Shown: piece by piece, positions 54,497-64,000 of the stretch | How the letters are laid out: every line of letters begins with the position of its first letter | Numbering within the stretch: the first letter of the stretch is position 1 | Assembly: GCA_963702765.1 (NCBI GenBank) | Contig: CAVPEB010000023.1 | Location: forward strand, 62,001-126,000 | DNA: 64,000 bases | Reading direction: 5' to 3' | Source of the DNA: DATMNR01 sp963702765 | Lineage (GTDB): Bacteria > Chloroflexota > Ktedonobacteria > Ktedonobacterales > Ktedonobacteraceae | Translations under genes and position numbers: made by a program | The notes under the pieces: generated by a model | Told to the model about the DNA's origin: nothing | Databases searched by the model: none | The model's input: the letters and a program-made list of their open reading frames with translations, nothing else

Positions 54497-56589
54497 ATGG
54501 CTGAACCACAAACAACTCCTCAGGAAGGTGAAACTTCTCATTTAGTCGAAGCCTCCGCGATAGAACAGGCCGGAAGGAACGAAGCCGAGCAACTTGAAGC
54601 CCATGTAGCCACATTACGCCACAAAATAGAAGAAGCGAACTATCAATACTATGTACAAGATAATCCAACATTGACTGATGCCGAGTATGACAAGTTGATG
54701 TTGGAACTGCAGCGCATAGAACAAGAACATCCTGAACTACAAACGCCTGACTCACCAACTCAGCGTGTGGGAACCAGCCCTGTCCAGGAGGTATCACAAC
54801 ATCGTCATCCGGTACCGATGCTGAGCCTGGCGAATGCGCGTAGTGAAGAAGAGCTGCTGGCCTGGCACCGGCGCGCACTCAATATTCTACCTAACGCAAC
54901 ATTCGCATATGTCTGCGAACTGAAGATTGATGGTCTGGCGATGGCGCTTACCTATGATAACGGCAGTCTGAGTGTAGGTGCTTCAAGGGGAGATGGCCTG
55001 GTAGGTGAGGATTGGACACCAAACATTCGAACTGTGCGTAGTATTCCACAAAACCTGCGCGGTCAATCCATTCCTGATAGGGTTGAGGTGCGTGGTGAAA
55101 TTTATATGTCAACAAAAAGCTTTGAAAAGCTCAACGAGGAGATGACTGATAATCGGATCTTTGCTAATCCACGCAACGCGGCAGCAGGTTCACTGCGTCA
55201 GAAAGATCCTCGCGTCACTTCTTCCAGACACCTTGACTTTTTTGGCTATCAAATCGGCTATATGCAAGGTTTGGAGTTCCATAACCAGTGGGAAGCATTA
55301 CAATTGATTCAGGAGTGGGGATTTCCTGTAAACCCACATGTCCAATTAGCTAACTCTCTTGAAGAGGTTTGGGATTACTGCAAGAAGTGGGAAAAGGAAC
55401 GATTTAATCTCCCGTACGAGATCGACGGTGTGGTGATCAAGATCAACGACCTGGTTCAACAGCAAGAACTAGGATCCGTTGCTCGCGATCCACGTTGGGC
55501 TATTGCCTTCAAATATCCTCCCATTCAGGTCGCCACAAAACTACTCGATATTCGAGGTCAACATTGGAAGGACGGGATCTGTAAATCCCTGGGCGTTACT
55601 TGAGCCTGTCAGTATACGTGGTGTAACTGTTTCTCGCGCTACTCTTCACAATGAAGGTGACATTCAACGCAAAGATTTACGTATTGGTGACTGGGTGCTT
55701 GTCGAGCGGGCTGGAGAAGTTATACCACAGGTCGTGAAACCAATCGTCGAGCGACGTACGGGGGAAGAACAGGTTTATCATCTCCCAGAGCATTGTCCGA
55801 TATGCGATACGCCACTGATTAAGAATGAGGCAGAGGCAATGGCCTATTGTCCAAATCAACAATGCCCTGCACGCAATCTTGAAGGCATCATTCATTTTGC
55901 CTCAAAGGGCGCAATGGACATTGAAACCCTCGGCGAAAAAATGTGCGCGCAACTGGTAGAGGCTGGTTATATCAAGAGTGTGTCAGACTTCTACAGCCTG
56001 ACGCGCGAGCAATTGCTCGAACTCGAAGGCATCAAGGAGAAAAGCGCCGATAATATATTAAAAGGTATCGAGGCTAGCAAACACCGTCCACTGTGGCGGC
56101 TTTTGTTCGGTCTTAATATTCGTTACGTCGGTGAGAAGACAGCACAAGTCTTAACGCACGCATTTGATAGCATAGATAAGCTTCTGTCTGCCAGCGAGGA
56201 GGAAATCACTTCAGTACCCGGCATCGGACCAGTGGCCGGGCAGAGCATATACAGTTGGTTGCAAGACGAGCAGAATCGCGCCTTGATCGAACGCTTACGG
56301 CAAGCTGGGCTAAATATGCAGGAAGAAAAGAAGACTAGTTGAAGGACCACTTGCAGGTCAGTCATTTCTTCTAACTGGCCGACTCACCAGTATGACCCGA
56401 CCAATGGCTGAAGAGAAGATTATCCGGCTTGGCGGTACGATTGCCACCGGTGTAAGCAAAACTCTCAGCCACTTGATTGTAGGTGAAGATGCAGGTTCCA
56501 AACTAGCAAAAGCACAAAAGGCTGGTGTTCCGATACACGATGAGCAATGGCTGATTGATTTGTTGAAGGAACACCGGGAATACCCTTAA
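54497..56589 (+). CDS. ligA: NAD+-dependent DNA ligase, two single-base frameshifts
   Basis: ATG 54497 behind CAGGAG. An extended acidic N-terminus (1-35) precedes domain Ia (YYVQDNPTLTDAEYD), the adenylation site CELKIDGLAM and MSTKSFEKLNEEM. Near 55,556 one extra base moves the frame; VNIGRTGSVNPWALLEPV continues the OB domain, followed by the Cys4 zinc finger (CPICDTPL..CPNQQCPA) and helix-hairpin-helix repeats. Near 56,332 the frame shifts again into LVEGPLAGQSFLLTG and a BRCT domain ending at 56589. The enzyme is essential in bacteria and no other ligase is seen here, so both indels are probably sequence errors. Confidence 0.88.
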
Positions 56590-56612
56590 AGATTTGGCAA
56601 AAAGTTGATACG

Positions 56613-57285
56613 ATGACACAATCAGTAATTGATAAACAAGTCAGGCACTATATCTATGAATATTTTGTGAAAACAGGACACGCACCCACTCTACACCACT
56701 GCGCTCAAGTCATTTTCCTGTCCTCCTGCAAAGATCAACGAAGTCTACCAACGCTTAGCACACGGACGCGCACTCGTGTTGCAAAGCAATGGGGAAATTC
56801 TCATGGCCGAACCGTTCTCTGCTGTTCCCACTGCATTTGCTGTCGAAATTGGTAACCACTCCTGGTGGGGGAATTGTATCTGGGATGCACTTGGCATTCT
56901 CGCTATGTTAAAAGAAGATGGTCGTGTAGTCACCGCGTGCGGCTGCTGTAACGATGCCATGCAGGTTGAAATTCGCAATAGCCAGTTAGCAGACGTTTCA
57001 GGGTGTGTTCACTTTGCCATTCCTCCGATGGAGTGGTGGAAAAACGTCGTCTTTGCTTGAAAGACGATCCTTCTCTTCCGGTCGGAGGAGCATGTGAGCC
57101 GCTGGTGCAAGCAATGGAATCAGCCTCTTGGAGAGATCATTTCGCTAGAACAGCAATGGCACCTCGCGCAAGCCTGGTACGCTGACCGTATGGAGTTGGA
57201 GTGGAGGCGCAAAACCGAAAGAGAAATTGACGCACTCTGGCAAGAATTAGGGTTTACCTCGTCGTTCTGGGACATACACTCCTGA
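56613..57285 (+). CDS. MerB-like organomercurial lyase family protein, candidate selenoprotein
   Basis: ATG 56613 begins MTQSVIDKQVRHYIYEYF; one base shift near 56,695 leads to FSCPPAKINEVYQRLAHGRA (winged-helix domain). The catalytic domain has AEPFSAVPTAFAVEIG and NCIWDALG, which matches Cys96-x-x-Asp99 of MerB. At 57058-57060 an in-frame TGA stands where Cys159 of MerB aligns (UKTILLFRSEE versus CNHVRFFASEE). The same frame then continues to 57285 with VSRWCKQWNQPLGEI and a helical C-terminus. Either Sec replaces the catalytic Cys or a nonsense change kills the gene. Starts 24 bp after ligA. Confidence 0.6.
57058..57090 (+). promoter_or_regulatory. Candidate bacterial SECIS element after in-frame TGA
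   Basis: After the TGA, CTCTTCC (57073-57079) and GGAGGAG (57084-57090) form seven pairs with one G-U, closing the loop GGUC (57080-57083). The loop starts 19 nt after the TGA, inside the usual 16-37 nt range, and resembles the GGUCU loop of E. coli fdhF. Short hairpins are common, so this alone is not proof. Confidence 0.45.
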
Positions 57286-57446
57286 TTTGAACTACCTCTA
57301 CCAATCCAAATTGAGTTCGAACCATCATACGCATTATGTGTTGATGAAGGTTCGACAACAGGATCTTCGATTTAGAAATTTCATTTAAAAAGGCTTACTG
57401 TTAAGGCCATTTAAGAGTCGGTTCTTCTCTTCTTATGAGAGCTAAA

Positions 57447-58376
57447 CTATGTGTAATTTAGACGACGATCAACAGCAGAGAGTTGCTCATTTGCTAACCC
57501 CCACTTGAGGATAAGCTGTTGATAGATACCAGCAGCTTTCAACTGATTGTAAGCCGTTTGAATAGCATTGAGCATTGAAGAATCGTTTTTGCGCACGGCA
57601 ATACCTTCTGGGCCAGCAGCAAAGACTGAGCCACCAACTTCAAATTGACTGGGATTCTGTTTGGCGTAGTAGTCTGTAACTGGCGAGTCCTGGTAGGTTG
57701 CTACAACGTGTTTATTAGCCAGCAGTTGAATCACTGCCGTTTGATCTTGCAGAGCTATTATATTGATAGCAGGCTTATCCTGCTCTGAGCAATTATCACT
57801 GGAACTCTGTAAGACGCCTTGCTCAATAGTGCCGTCCTGCACTCCCACGGCCAGACCACACAAGTCGTCTATGCTCTGGATATTCTTAGGATTGCCTTTC
57901 TGCACCAGTATAGATTCACCAGCATTGAGATACGGCACGAAATCGGCTTGATTTTGCCGATCAGGCGTAATGCTGATTGCCGAGATGATGACGTCGAAAC
58001 GTTTGGCCGCCAGATCATCAATGATGGTAGCAAACTTTGTGGTAACAATATTTGCTTTTAAGCCCATGCGCTGAGCAATGGCTGTTATGAGATCAACGTC
58101 AAAACCAACAGGCTGGTTAGTCGTGCTATCGATATACTCCTGCGGCGGATAGGTAGTATCACTACCAACTGTTAAAACTCCAGGAGTGATAAGATCGGTT
58201 GGGGAGGTGGAAGTAGAGGTAGCGGGATTAATTGTTGGATTGCTCCCAGTGGGAGACGTAGTGGTGCTGCTACTGCCACATGCAGCAAGTAGCAGAGATA
58301 GTACAACCATACTCCCCAGCAGTAACATAGCAAGCGAAGAACGACGTCCTCGCTTCTTGAAAAATACAGCCATCAT
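57447..58376 (-). CDS. Amino-acid ABC transporter substrate-binding lipoprotein
   Basis: 309 residues. A basic start, hydrophobic core and lipobox LAAC (Cys near 33) are followed by a Ser/Thr/Pro-rich linker. The SBP family 3 domain includes VGSDTTYPPQEYID, GFDVDLITAIAQRMG and RFDVIISAISITPDRQ, which carry the ligand-contacting residues for the amino-acid carboxylate. It captures polar amino acids outside the membrane. No permease or ATPase lies next to it, so it is an orphan that must work with transporters encoded elsewhere. Confidence 0.88.
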   Translation of the reverse strand: MMAVFFKKRGRRSSLAMLLLGSMVVLSLLLAACGSSSTTTSPTGSNPTINPATSTSTSPTDLITPGVLTVGSDTTYPPQEYIDSTTNQPVGFDVDLITAIAQRMGLKANIVTTKFATIIDDLAAKRFDVIISAISITPDRQNQADFVPYLNAGESILVQKGNPKNIQSIDDLCGLAVGVQDGTIEQGVLQSSSDNCSEQDKPAINIIALQDQTAVIQLLANKHVVATYQDSPVTDYYAKQNPSQFEVGGSVFAAGPEGIAVRKNDSSMLNAIQTAYNQLKAAGIYQQLILKWGLANEQLSAVDRRLNYT

Positions 58377-58743
58377 ACAAATATACTCCTCTGAATGAAA
58401 TCGAAGGTTGCGAAGTCAGGCCTAGTGTAGCACAGCAATTGAAAAGATGACAAGTAGACTCGATCTGTTGAGAATATTTAAAATTCAGAGCCAGGTTTTG
58501 TAAGGGAACCCTCGATGGAGAATCAGCAATATGTGTCGTCAACAACATCCTTATTTGAGAGATCAGCAGTGGAGAATGCTACTGAAAGCGGCAGTCGGTC
58601 TCTTTGTCACATTGGTCAGGTTTCGCACCTCATAACTATGATGAAACGTGACGAAGGAATGCGATCAATGCAAAAATATATAGTCATGTGGGTTGAAGTG
58701 CATATGTCGCAATTCAGACGAAACGGGAGAGGGAATGTGGTCG
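58377..58743. other. Divergent intergenic region, no gene
   Basis: Between the leftward lipoprotein gene and the rightward sigma-factor remnant. No ORF or palindrome of note. Confidence 0.4.
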
Positions 58744-59508
58744 ATGCAAGAACATGAATGTTTAGCAGTGCAGTTCGAAGCCTACCGCCCACATCTTCAG
58801 GCAGTGGCTTACCGCATGCTTGGCTCGCTAAGCGAGGCGGATGATGCTGTGCAGGAGTCCTGGCTTCGTCTCAGCCACACTGGCACAAATGATATCCAAA
58901 ATATGTGAGGATGGCTGACAACAGTCGTAGCGAGAGTTTGCCTTGATACGTTACGTTCCCGTGAATCGCGTCGTGAAGAGTCACTGGATGTGCATGTTGC
59001 CGACCCAATGATGAGTAGCGCGGAAGGAATTGACCCCGAGCACGAAGCACTATTGGCCGACTCTGTCGGATTGGGACTGCTCGTACTATTTAATACCTTG
59101 AATCCCTCCGAGCGACTCGTCTTCGTGCTATACGACCTCTTCGCCGTACCTTTCGACGAGATCGCTCCCATCGTGGGACGCTCTACAACTGCAACAAGAC
59201 AACTCGCTAGCCGAGCACGCCGCCGAGTGCAGGGTGTAGCCACTGATTCCTACGTCGATCTCACCCCTCAGCGAGTGGTGATCAACGCATTTCTGGTAGC
59301 CTCACGCGGTGGTGACTTCGACGCGCTTCTGGCAGTGCCCGACCCAGATGTTGTGCTTCGAGCCTATCAGACAGCCTTGCATATGGGCGCTTCCGAGGAG
59401 GTTCGCAGTGCGTCGGACGTGGCCAGGCAGTTCTTAGTGCAAATCCACGAGACCGTTTCGGCTTTCCTCTATCTCTTTTTCTTAGCGGGAGAGTACATCA
59501 GAAGTTAG
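58744..59508 (+). pseudogene. ECF sigma factor (ECF41/SigJ-like), nonsense mutation and truncated C-terminus
   Basis: ATG 58744: FEAYRPHLQAVAYRMLGSLS is sigma region 2, and EADDAVQESWLRL its -10 recognition helix. A TGA then replaces what is normally Arg before GWLTTVVARVCLDTLRSRES. Region 4 is intact (LNPSERLVFVLYDLFAVPFD, then IAPIVGRSTTATRQL). The SnoaL-like C-terminal domain starts (FLVASRGGDFDALLAV) but is cut off after VARQFLVQI. Two independent lesions make it non-functional. Confidence 0.78.
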
Positions 59509-59543
59509 CCGAGTAAAGCGGACGGGGTGATCGGCTCGGTTTC

Positions 59544-60716
59544 TCACCGAGCCAAAACGTTGTGCCGGTTTGTTCCTTGGAGCCAGGGCCGCATGAGTTC
59601 GGCCCCTGCTGCATAGGTAAAAATGTATCTTTCGCGGAATGGCCTTTGTAAGTATGCCAGGATCTGCTCTGCCTCCTTGGCTGACACACGCAAATACTGT
59701 TGAAGATACTCCAGAACTTCCTTTTCTGAACGCCCCTCATGCAGGAGCAGCGCAGCGTTTCTGCGCACCGGCGTATAAAGGGTGTCGGTTGGTGAAATGC
59801 AGCGCGCTTCGTCAGGCGAGACAGCCAACCCTGCGCGGGGATAAATATACTCGGCCAGCCATTGGGATTCTTCTTCGGGCGAGAAGAGCATCGAAGCCGC
59901 CAGTGTAGCGATACCCTCGCTGATAACCATTTGCGGCGAAATCAGCAGGCCGATAGCCTGTTCCAGATAGCCTCGTTCGCGGTAGAGGCGCTGCTCCTTC
60001 AGCGTACACTCGGTATGATGACCAGGATACCCTTCATGGCCAGCCAGTGTGAGCAGAGCGCGAGCGTACGTAAACAGATCAATATTGAGGTCGAGCTTCG
60101 ATCTGGCGTGCCCCTGAAAGAGATTGTTTGCCATCCAGCGCTGGCCTCGCGTGGCCTGGATCGTGATGGTTTCATCAACCGGGAGTTCCAGGAAGGTTCG
60201 GGTACGGCGGCGCGTTTCAGCCAGGGCATACCCCAGAAGATCCACCATCTCTTCCGCGCGTTCCGGCGGAAGCGTCACATGCTGTTCCAGAGCCTCGATC
60301 CGTTTCTGGATATCTCCCGTGCCTGGGAGCATCTCTTCTGCCAGCGCCCACGTTTGTTCAAAAAGCGTTTCAGATGTTCTGCTCGGGCGAATATCAAAGC
60401 AGCGTTGGAGTTCCTCTTCCAGCGTGAACGTTTCACCACAAAGTTTCTGGCAAACCGTCTGTATCGCCAGCACCTGTTTGCTGAGAAACGCCGCCCGTTG
60501 CGGCTCCAACTCCAGGCGTGAGACTGCCTCGGCCAGATCGAGTGCCTGGTGAAGCAACTCAGGCGCCGGTGCGAGTGCTTCGGCCGCCACCTGTACTCGC
60601 CACTCAGGCGGACCGTAGTAGTAATCAACAAAAGGGCTGTGTTCAGAAACAGCGCGTAGCGCCTTGTCTAGGCGAAAAGACAAAAGAACGTAGTCGCGAA
60701 ACCAGGAGTCGTGCAT
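59544..60716 (-). CDS. DUF885-like metallopeptidase
   Basis: 390 residues from the ATG at 60716 (AAAGGG upstream). Mostly helical; the conserved AGHEGYPGHHTE (about 243-254) matches the HExxPGHH zinc box of DUF885 and related M32-like peptidases. VISEGIATLAA supplies a downstream Glu ligand. No signal peptide, so cytosolic. The frame stays open upstream into a nitroreductase remnant, but the ATG with its site marks the true start. Confidence 0.75.
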   Translation of the reverse strand: MHDSWFRDYVLLSFRLDKALRAVSEHSPFVDYYYGPPEWRVQVAAEALAPAPELLHQALDLAEAVSRLELEPQRAAFLSKQVLAIQTVCQKLCGETFTLEEELQRCFDIRPSRTSETLFEQTWALAEEMLPGTGDIQKRIEALEQHVTLPPERAEEMVDLLGYALAETRRRTRTFLELPVDETITIQATRGQRWMANNLFQGHARSKLDLNIDLFTYARALLTLAGHEGYPGHHTECTLKEQRLYRERGYLEQAIGLLISPQMVISEGIATLAASMLFSPEEESQWLAEYIYPRAGLAVSPDEARCISPTDTLYTPVRRNAALLLHEGRSEKEVLEYLQQYLRVSAKEAEQILAYLQRPFRERYIFTYAAGAELMRPWLQGTNRHNVLAR

Positions 60717-61164
60717 GGCTTGCCCTTTCTTTTGTGGTGCTCTCAGTGGCTCACCAGAGCCGCTCATCATTCCTGCTGTGTCTCTTGATGAGCGGTACAC
60801 TCGAATGAGCATATCGGGAATGCCGGGAGGGCCAGAAAGCAAAGCTTCACAAAATATTGGCGCCGCTTCTTCCGGCGGCAGTTCGACGGCATGGATCTTT
60901 TCGGTGTGTCGATGCGGGTGATGGTGGCCTCTCCTCCCGCCGCACGGAGGTTGCGTACCCAGTTGACTATTCCGTAAGAAGCGATAAGGTAGCTTTTCCC
61001 TTCATGGACAAAAATCGCGATTGGGGTCTCAATCGGCTTGCCACTTTTCGCCCACGAACTGTAAGCAGTGCAAAACTCCCCATGCTTATGCCCATGCGCA
61101 ATGAGGATGAGGTTATCAAGTTGTTGATGCGCACAAAGGCATTGACTCGATATTGTTTTGCCAT
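60717..61164 (-). pseudogene. Deazaflavin (F420)-dependent nitroreductase-family protein, frameshifted
   Basis: From ATG 61164: VNAFVRINNLITSSSLRMG, then a frame change to KSGKPIETPIAIFVHEGKSY and IVNWVRNLRAAGGEATI, which is the Ddn/PNPOx-like F420-binding fold. A second change near 60,905 leads to IHAVELPPEEAAPIF and LLSGPPGIPDMLIRVYRS. The usual C-terminal end (HPVFRL-type) is missing; the frame runs into the DUF885 gene. Two shifts and a lost end mark it as broken. Confidence 0.75.
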
Positions 61165-61242
61165 ACAATATGTTCCCCATCAAAGAAGTGACACTTCTAT
61201 CAACTGTTATACTCAGAACCTTCGGAACCGAATCGAGAATTG

Positions 61243-61710
61243 CTAGGAAAGCGGCTTTTTTGTAGACTGGTAGTCCCCAGGTTGTGAGCGGAATCCAACA
61301 GCAAGACGGTTCCAACCATTGATGGCAACTATAGCCAGTGTCAAATTAACCAATTCTTCCTCGCTAAAGTGCTGGCGCACCTTGTCGTAGATCGCATCTG
61401 GCGCGTGGCCCTGGCTGATCAACGTGAGTTCTTCGGTCCAAAGTAGGGCTGCGCGTTCGCGCTCGGTGTAAAATGGCGTCTCGCGCCAGGCGTTGAGTTC
61501 GTAGAGACGCTGCTCGCTCTCGCCCATAGCTCGGGCATCCTTGCTATGCATATCGATGCAGTATGCGCAGCCATTGATCTGTGAGGCACGCATTTTGACC
61601 AGTTCTAGCAACAAAGGTTCCAGACCACAATCATCGACATAGTCTTGTAATGATGCCATAGCCCTGTAACCACAGGGAGCTGCTTTGGCATATTTCACGC
61701 GTTCTTCCAT
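61243..61710 (-). CDS. Carboxymuconolactone decarboxylase / AhpD-like protein
   Basis: 155 residues, all helical. LVKMRASQINGCAYCIDMHS contains the redox pair CAYC followed by Asp-Met-His, as in AhpD-type alkylhydroperoxidases; RERAALLWTEELTL and LVNLTLAIVAINGWNRLAV are the family's later helices. Probably a peroxidase using the CxxC pair. AGAAGGAAC precedes the ATG. Same direction as, and 79 bp upstream of, the nitroreductase remnant. Confidence 0.85.
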   Translation of the reverse strand: MEERVKYAKAAPCGYRAMASLQDYVDDCGLEPLLLELVKMRASQINGCAYCIDMHSKDARAMGESEQRLYELNAWRETPFYTERERAALLWTEELTLISQGHAPDAIYDKVRQHFSEEELVNLTLAIVAINGWNRLAVGFRSQPGDYQSTKKPLS

Positions 61711-61848
61711 TGAATGAAGTTCCTTCTCAAGTGATTTGACTCTGGGGAGGCAATCAGCCTCGGAGTGAAAAAGCTAGCAGTAGTGCTCGAACAGCTTTGA
61801 CTTCTGTTTGCTTTCTCACTGCCGATTTGATTGGGTAATATACTGCCC

Positions 61849-63142
61849 TTACACGTACTTCATCTCCAGATAATGCCCTCGCAATGCATTCACCTGCTCT
61901 TTCACGTTCTTCTCACGAATGGCATCATGCATCAACTGGGCAAGTTCACCCATTGCTCGCTCATCCATGCCGAAACGTGTCATTTCCGGAACACCAATAC
62001 GCAAACCAGAAGGGTTACGCGGGTCAGCATCGCCAGGCACCATATTGTAGTTGACAATGATATCGTTCGCCTCTAAGCGTTTGGCTACCTCGACTCCTCC
62101 ACCCCATCGTGAAACGTTTACAGCAATCATATGGCTTTTTGTATAGCCAAATTCGCGAGCTTCAACAGGAGTTCCAAGTTCGTCCAGACAGCGACCTAGC
62201 GCCTGGGCGTTGCGCACAATCTGTGATGCATATGCGCGGCCAAACTGTTTCATCTCACGCGTTGCAACAATCAAAGCAGGCAAAGTAAAGAGGTGATGGT
62301 TACTGGAAGAACCAGGAAACACGCCACGATCAGCCGCAGGCCAGTACTTTTTCTCATCCTCCGAATCCAGATTGGCCAGAATAACTCCACGCTGGGGACC
62401 CGGAAAGGTCTTGTGAACACTGGCAGTCAACCATGTTGCTCCCTCCTGGAGTGGTGACTGAAATTCTCCTCCTGCAATCAGACCAAGCACATGCGCTCCA
62501 TCATAGAGCAAGGGGATATCTTTGGTTTTGCAGTACGCTGCCACTTCAGAGACGGGTTCAGGAAAAAGGAATAGACTTTTGCCCATGACTACAAGTTGGG
62601 GAGAAACATTGTCAATTAGTTCAATGGTCTTTTGACTATCGATGTGGTAATGATCTTCGGTAAGCGGTAAATAATGGAGATTGATAGAGTTGGGGCCACC
62701 TAATTTGAGCGATTGGCCACGTATTTGAATACGTCGACCAAAGACTCCAACAGCACCATGGCTAATATGTCCACCAGCGTCAGTCGAGTTAGCTATTATT
62801 GTATCTCCGCCTCGCAGCCAGCCCAGAGCAATAGCAGTATTGGCAGCATTGCCACTGATAGGGCGTACATCCGCTTGACGGGCATTGAAAAGCTCGAGTA
62901 TCTCTATGGTAGCCATGGTCTCGATTTCATCAATAAACCGAGTTCCCTGGTAATAACGATTCGTTTTATCTCCTTGATTGGGATGCCCTTCAGCATAACG
63001 ACCCATAAAGTCGGAGAGCTGCACACGCCGTACAGCCTCACTGGGTGTATTTTCGCTGGCAATCAGGTTGATTGCCTTCGTCTGTCTCCAGGAATTTTGT
63101 TCTGCTATTATGTCGCTCAATGTCGCTGATTTCGACTGCCAT
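61849..63142 (-). CDS. Serine-hydroxymethyltransferase-like PLP enzyme, probable N-terminal frameshift
   Basis: The main frame (61849-63120) has INLIASENTPSEAVRRVQLS, GRYAEGHPNQGDKTNRYYQG, ISGNAANTAIAL, LLYDGAHVLGLIAGG and the PLP Lys in TASVHKTFPGPQRG. It lacks several residues of classical GlyA and is closest to the divergent SHMT-like group. The apparent TTG start has no ribosome site; an ATG at 63142 with GGAGG encodes MAVEISDIE in another frame, which fits the missing N-terminus, so one base is off near 63,115. May use threonine, serine or another hydroxy amino acid. Confidence 0.8.
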
Positions 63143-63284
63143 ATTTAGTCCTCCTTCATATGCTTTTTATTGTTAAAATATGTAATCAAGTATAGCATGG
63201 TTTGTGTTATGCTGATAGCATATCTGGATATAAAATTGCTGATTTTTACGTAGAGAAAAGTAGGAAAACAGAACGGTCTGAGTC

Positions 63285-64000
63285 GTGAAACCCTCTCGAA
63301 TCTCGATACGAGGACAACTGGTTCTTAACATCTTGTGGTTCTCTTTAAATGCCCAATCCGCTGCTTTATTGGCCATTATCATTCCAACACAGATCTTACT
63401 GTTTGTTGCTCGCGGGCCAGTCGGGAACACAGAACAAGCAACTTTGCTAGGATGGATTATTACAGGTGCATCTGTTATCTCCTTACTACTCCCACCATTG
63501 ATTGGATCGTTATCTGATCATACACCTGGCGCTTTGGGACGCCGCCGCCCTTACGTTATCATTGGTGGATTACTTATTGTCCTCAGTACCCCATTTCTCG
63601 TCACATCCAAGAATATATTTATCTTTCTTGCCGGGTTAATTCTTTTACTCCTGGGGAGGAATATCCTTACACCTGCTTACCAGGGTCTCATACCGGATAA
63701 TGTGCCAAAGGAGCAACGTGGTGCAGCATCAGGTTATGTGGGAGGATTGACAATTCTTGGTAGCGTTGTGAGTTTAGCTCTGGCAGCCTTGCTCCTTGGT
63801 GAAGTTAACCAGGACTCTTACAGCAAAAGCATGATACGCCAAGGTGCTGGCATCTTTTATATTGTCACAGCAATGATTATGCTTATAGGAGTTTTGATAA
63901 CTGTTATTGGTGTACGAGAAATTCCCTTCATAGCTGATAAGCGCGCATCCCGCGAAACAGAAGAGAAGAGTATTCATCGATTCTCTCGCTGGTTTACGCA
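63285..64000 (+). CDS. MFS transporter (GPH/SLC45-like), 5' part only
   Basis: An open frame of 238 codons from a GTG at 63285 runs off the right edge. NILWFSLNAQSAALLAIIIP is the first helix; GSLSDHTPGALGRRRPYVII is the loop 2-3 motif of GPH/SLC45-type sugar or metabolite transporters, and AYQGLIPDNVPKEQRGAASG the loop 4-5 motif. Six helices are visible plus a charged central loop. The start lacks a clear ribosome site and could be elsewhere. Divergent from the SHMT-like gene. Confidence 0.75.
   Translation, partial: MKPSRISIRGQLVLNILWFSLNAQSAALLAIIIPTQILLFVARGPVGNTEQATLLGWIITGASVISLLLPPLIGSLSDHTPGALGRRRPYVIIGGLLIVLSTPFLVTSKNIFIFLAGLILLLLGRNILTPAYQGLIPDNVPKEQRGAASGYVGGLTILGSVVSLALAALLLGEVNQDSYSKSMIRQGAGIFYIVTAMIMLIGVLITVIGVREIPFIADKRASRETEEKSIHRFSRWFT

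Noticed and set aside
58906..58908. In-frame TGA in the sigma factor as another selenocysteine codon
   Set aside because: The position is normally Arg, not Cys, there is no suitable hairpin downstream, and the C-terminus is truncated as well; a C-to-T nonsense change (CGA to TGA) explains it.

Overview
The window looks like a chromosomal segment of a Ktedonobacteria-type member of Chloroflexota. This is inferred from gene families, not from a marker gene. The supporting families are LysW/LysX lysine synthesis under a T-box, a ubiquitin-like plus WD40 protein, SRPBCC proteins with a GATDDEV start, a K+-independent proton-pumping pyrophosphatase, and many different insertion sequences. No rRNA, tRNA or CRISPR array was seen.

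Layout. 1-2.2 kb: start of a lysW-lysX operon read leftwards behind a T-box leader whose specifier reads AAA (Lys). A dead ISL3 element sits just upstream, followed by an orphan leader-peptide cassette. 2.5-9.6 kb: a RIO kinase, an NmrA-like reductase, and a leftward operon (alpha/beta hydrolase, ABC ATPase, ABC permease, two SRPBCC proteins, an acyltransferase remnant). 10-21 kb: two MFS exporters with small membrane partners, a P1B metal ATPase, a GT9-like transferase, a MerR regulator, a lipoate-ligase-like protein, a PIG-L deacetylase and a C39-like protease. 21.6-28.7 kb: acyl-CoA synthetase, YciG-like protein, FolC, zinc-finger protein, polyprenyl synthase and the WD40 protein. 28.9-46 kb is accessory DNA: an IS630, a DDE-type IS with 48-bp ends, an M28 peptidase, a Vgb-like lipoprotein, a decayed TAP-type hydrolase, and a degenerate Tn3-family transposon (38,121-43,762) carrying an erythromycin-esterase-like lipoprotein. 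46.4-50.6 kb: a soluble family II pyrophosphatase beside a membrane pyrophosphatase. 50.9-54.1 kb: a phospholipase-D-like lipoprotein gene split by an IS605-type tnpB element, itself split by a LAGLIDADG endonuclease gene. 54-64 kb: monooxygenase, DNA ligase, a MerB-like protein, an amino-acid-binding lipoprotein, a broken sigma factor, a DUF885 peptidase, an AhpD-like protein, an SHMT-like enzyme and a partial MFS gene.

The most striking signal is at 56.6-57.3 kb. A MerB (organomercurial lyase) homologue keeps the C-x-x-D motif, but has an in-frame TGA exactly where the second catalytic Cys should be. The frame stays open after it. A short hairpin with a GGUC loop lies 19 nt downstream, as expected of a bacterial selenocysteine insertion element. 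A second is the nesting of a LAGLIDADG gene in tnpB in a PLD gene. A third is the Tn3 transposon with its esterase cargo and a promoter overlapped by an inverted-repeat operator.

Caution: many genes, including housekeeping ones (ligA twice, the polyprenyl synthase, the SHMT-like gene), are split by apparent single-base indels. Many of these are probably sequence errors, so intact versus broken is often unresolved.
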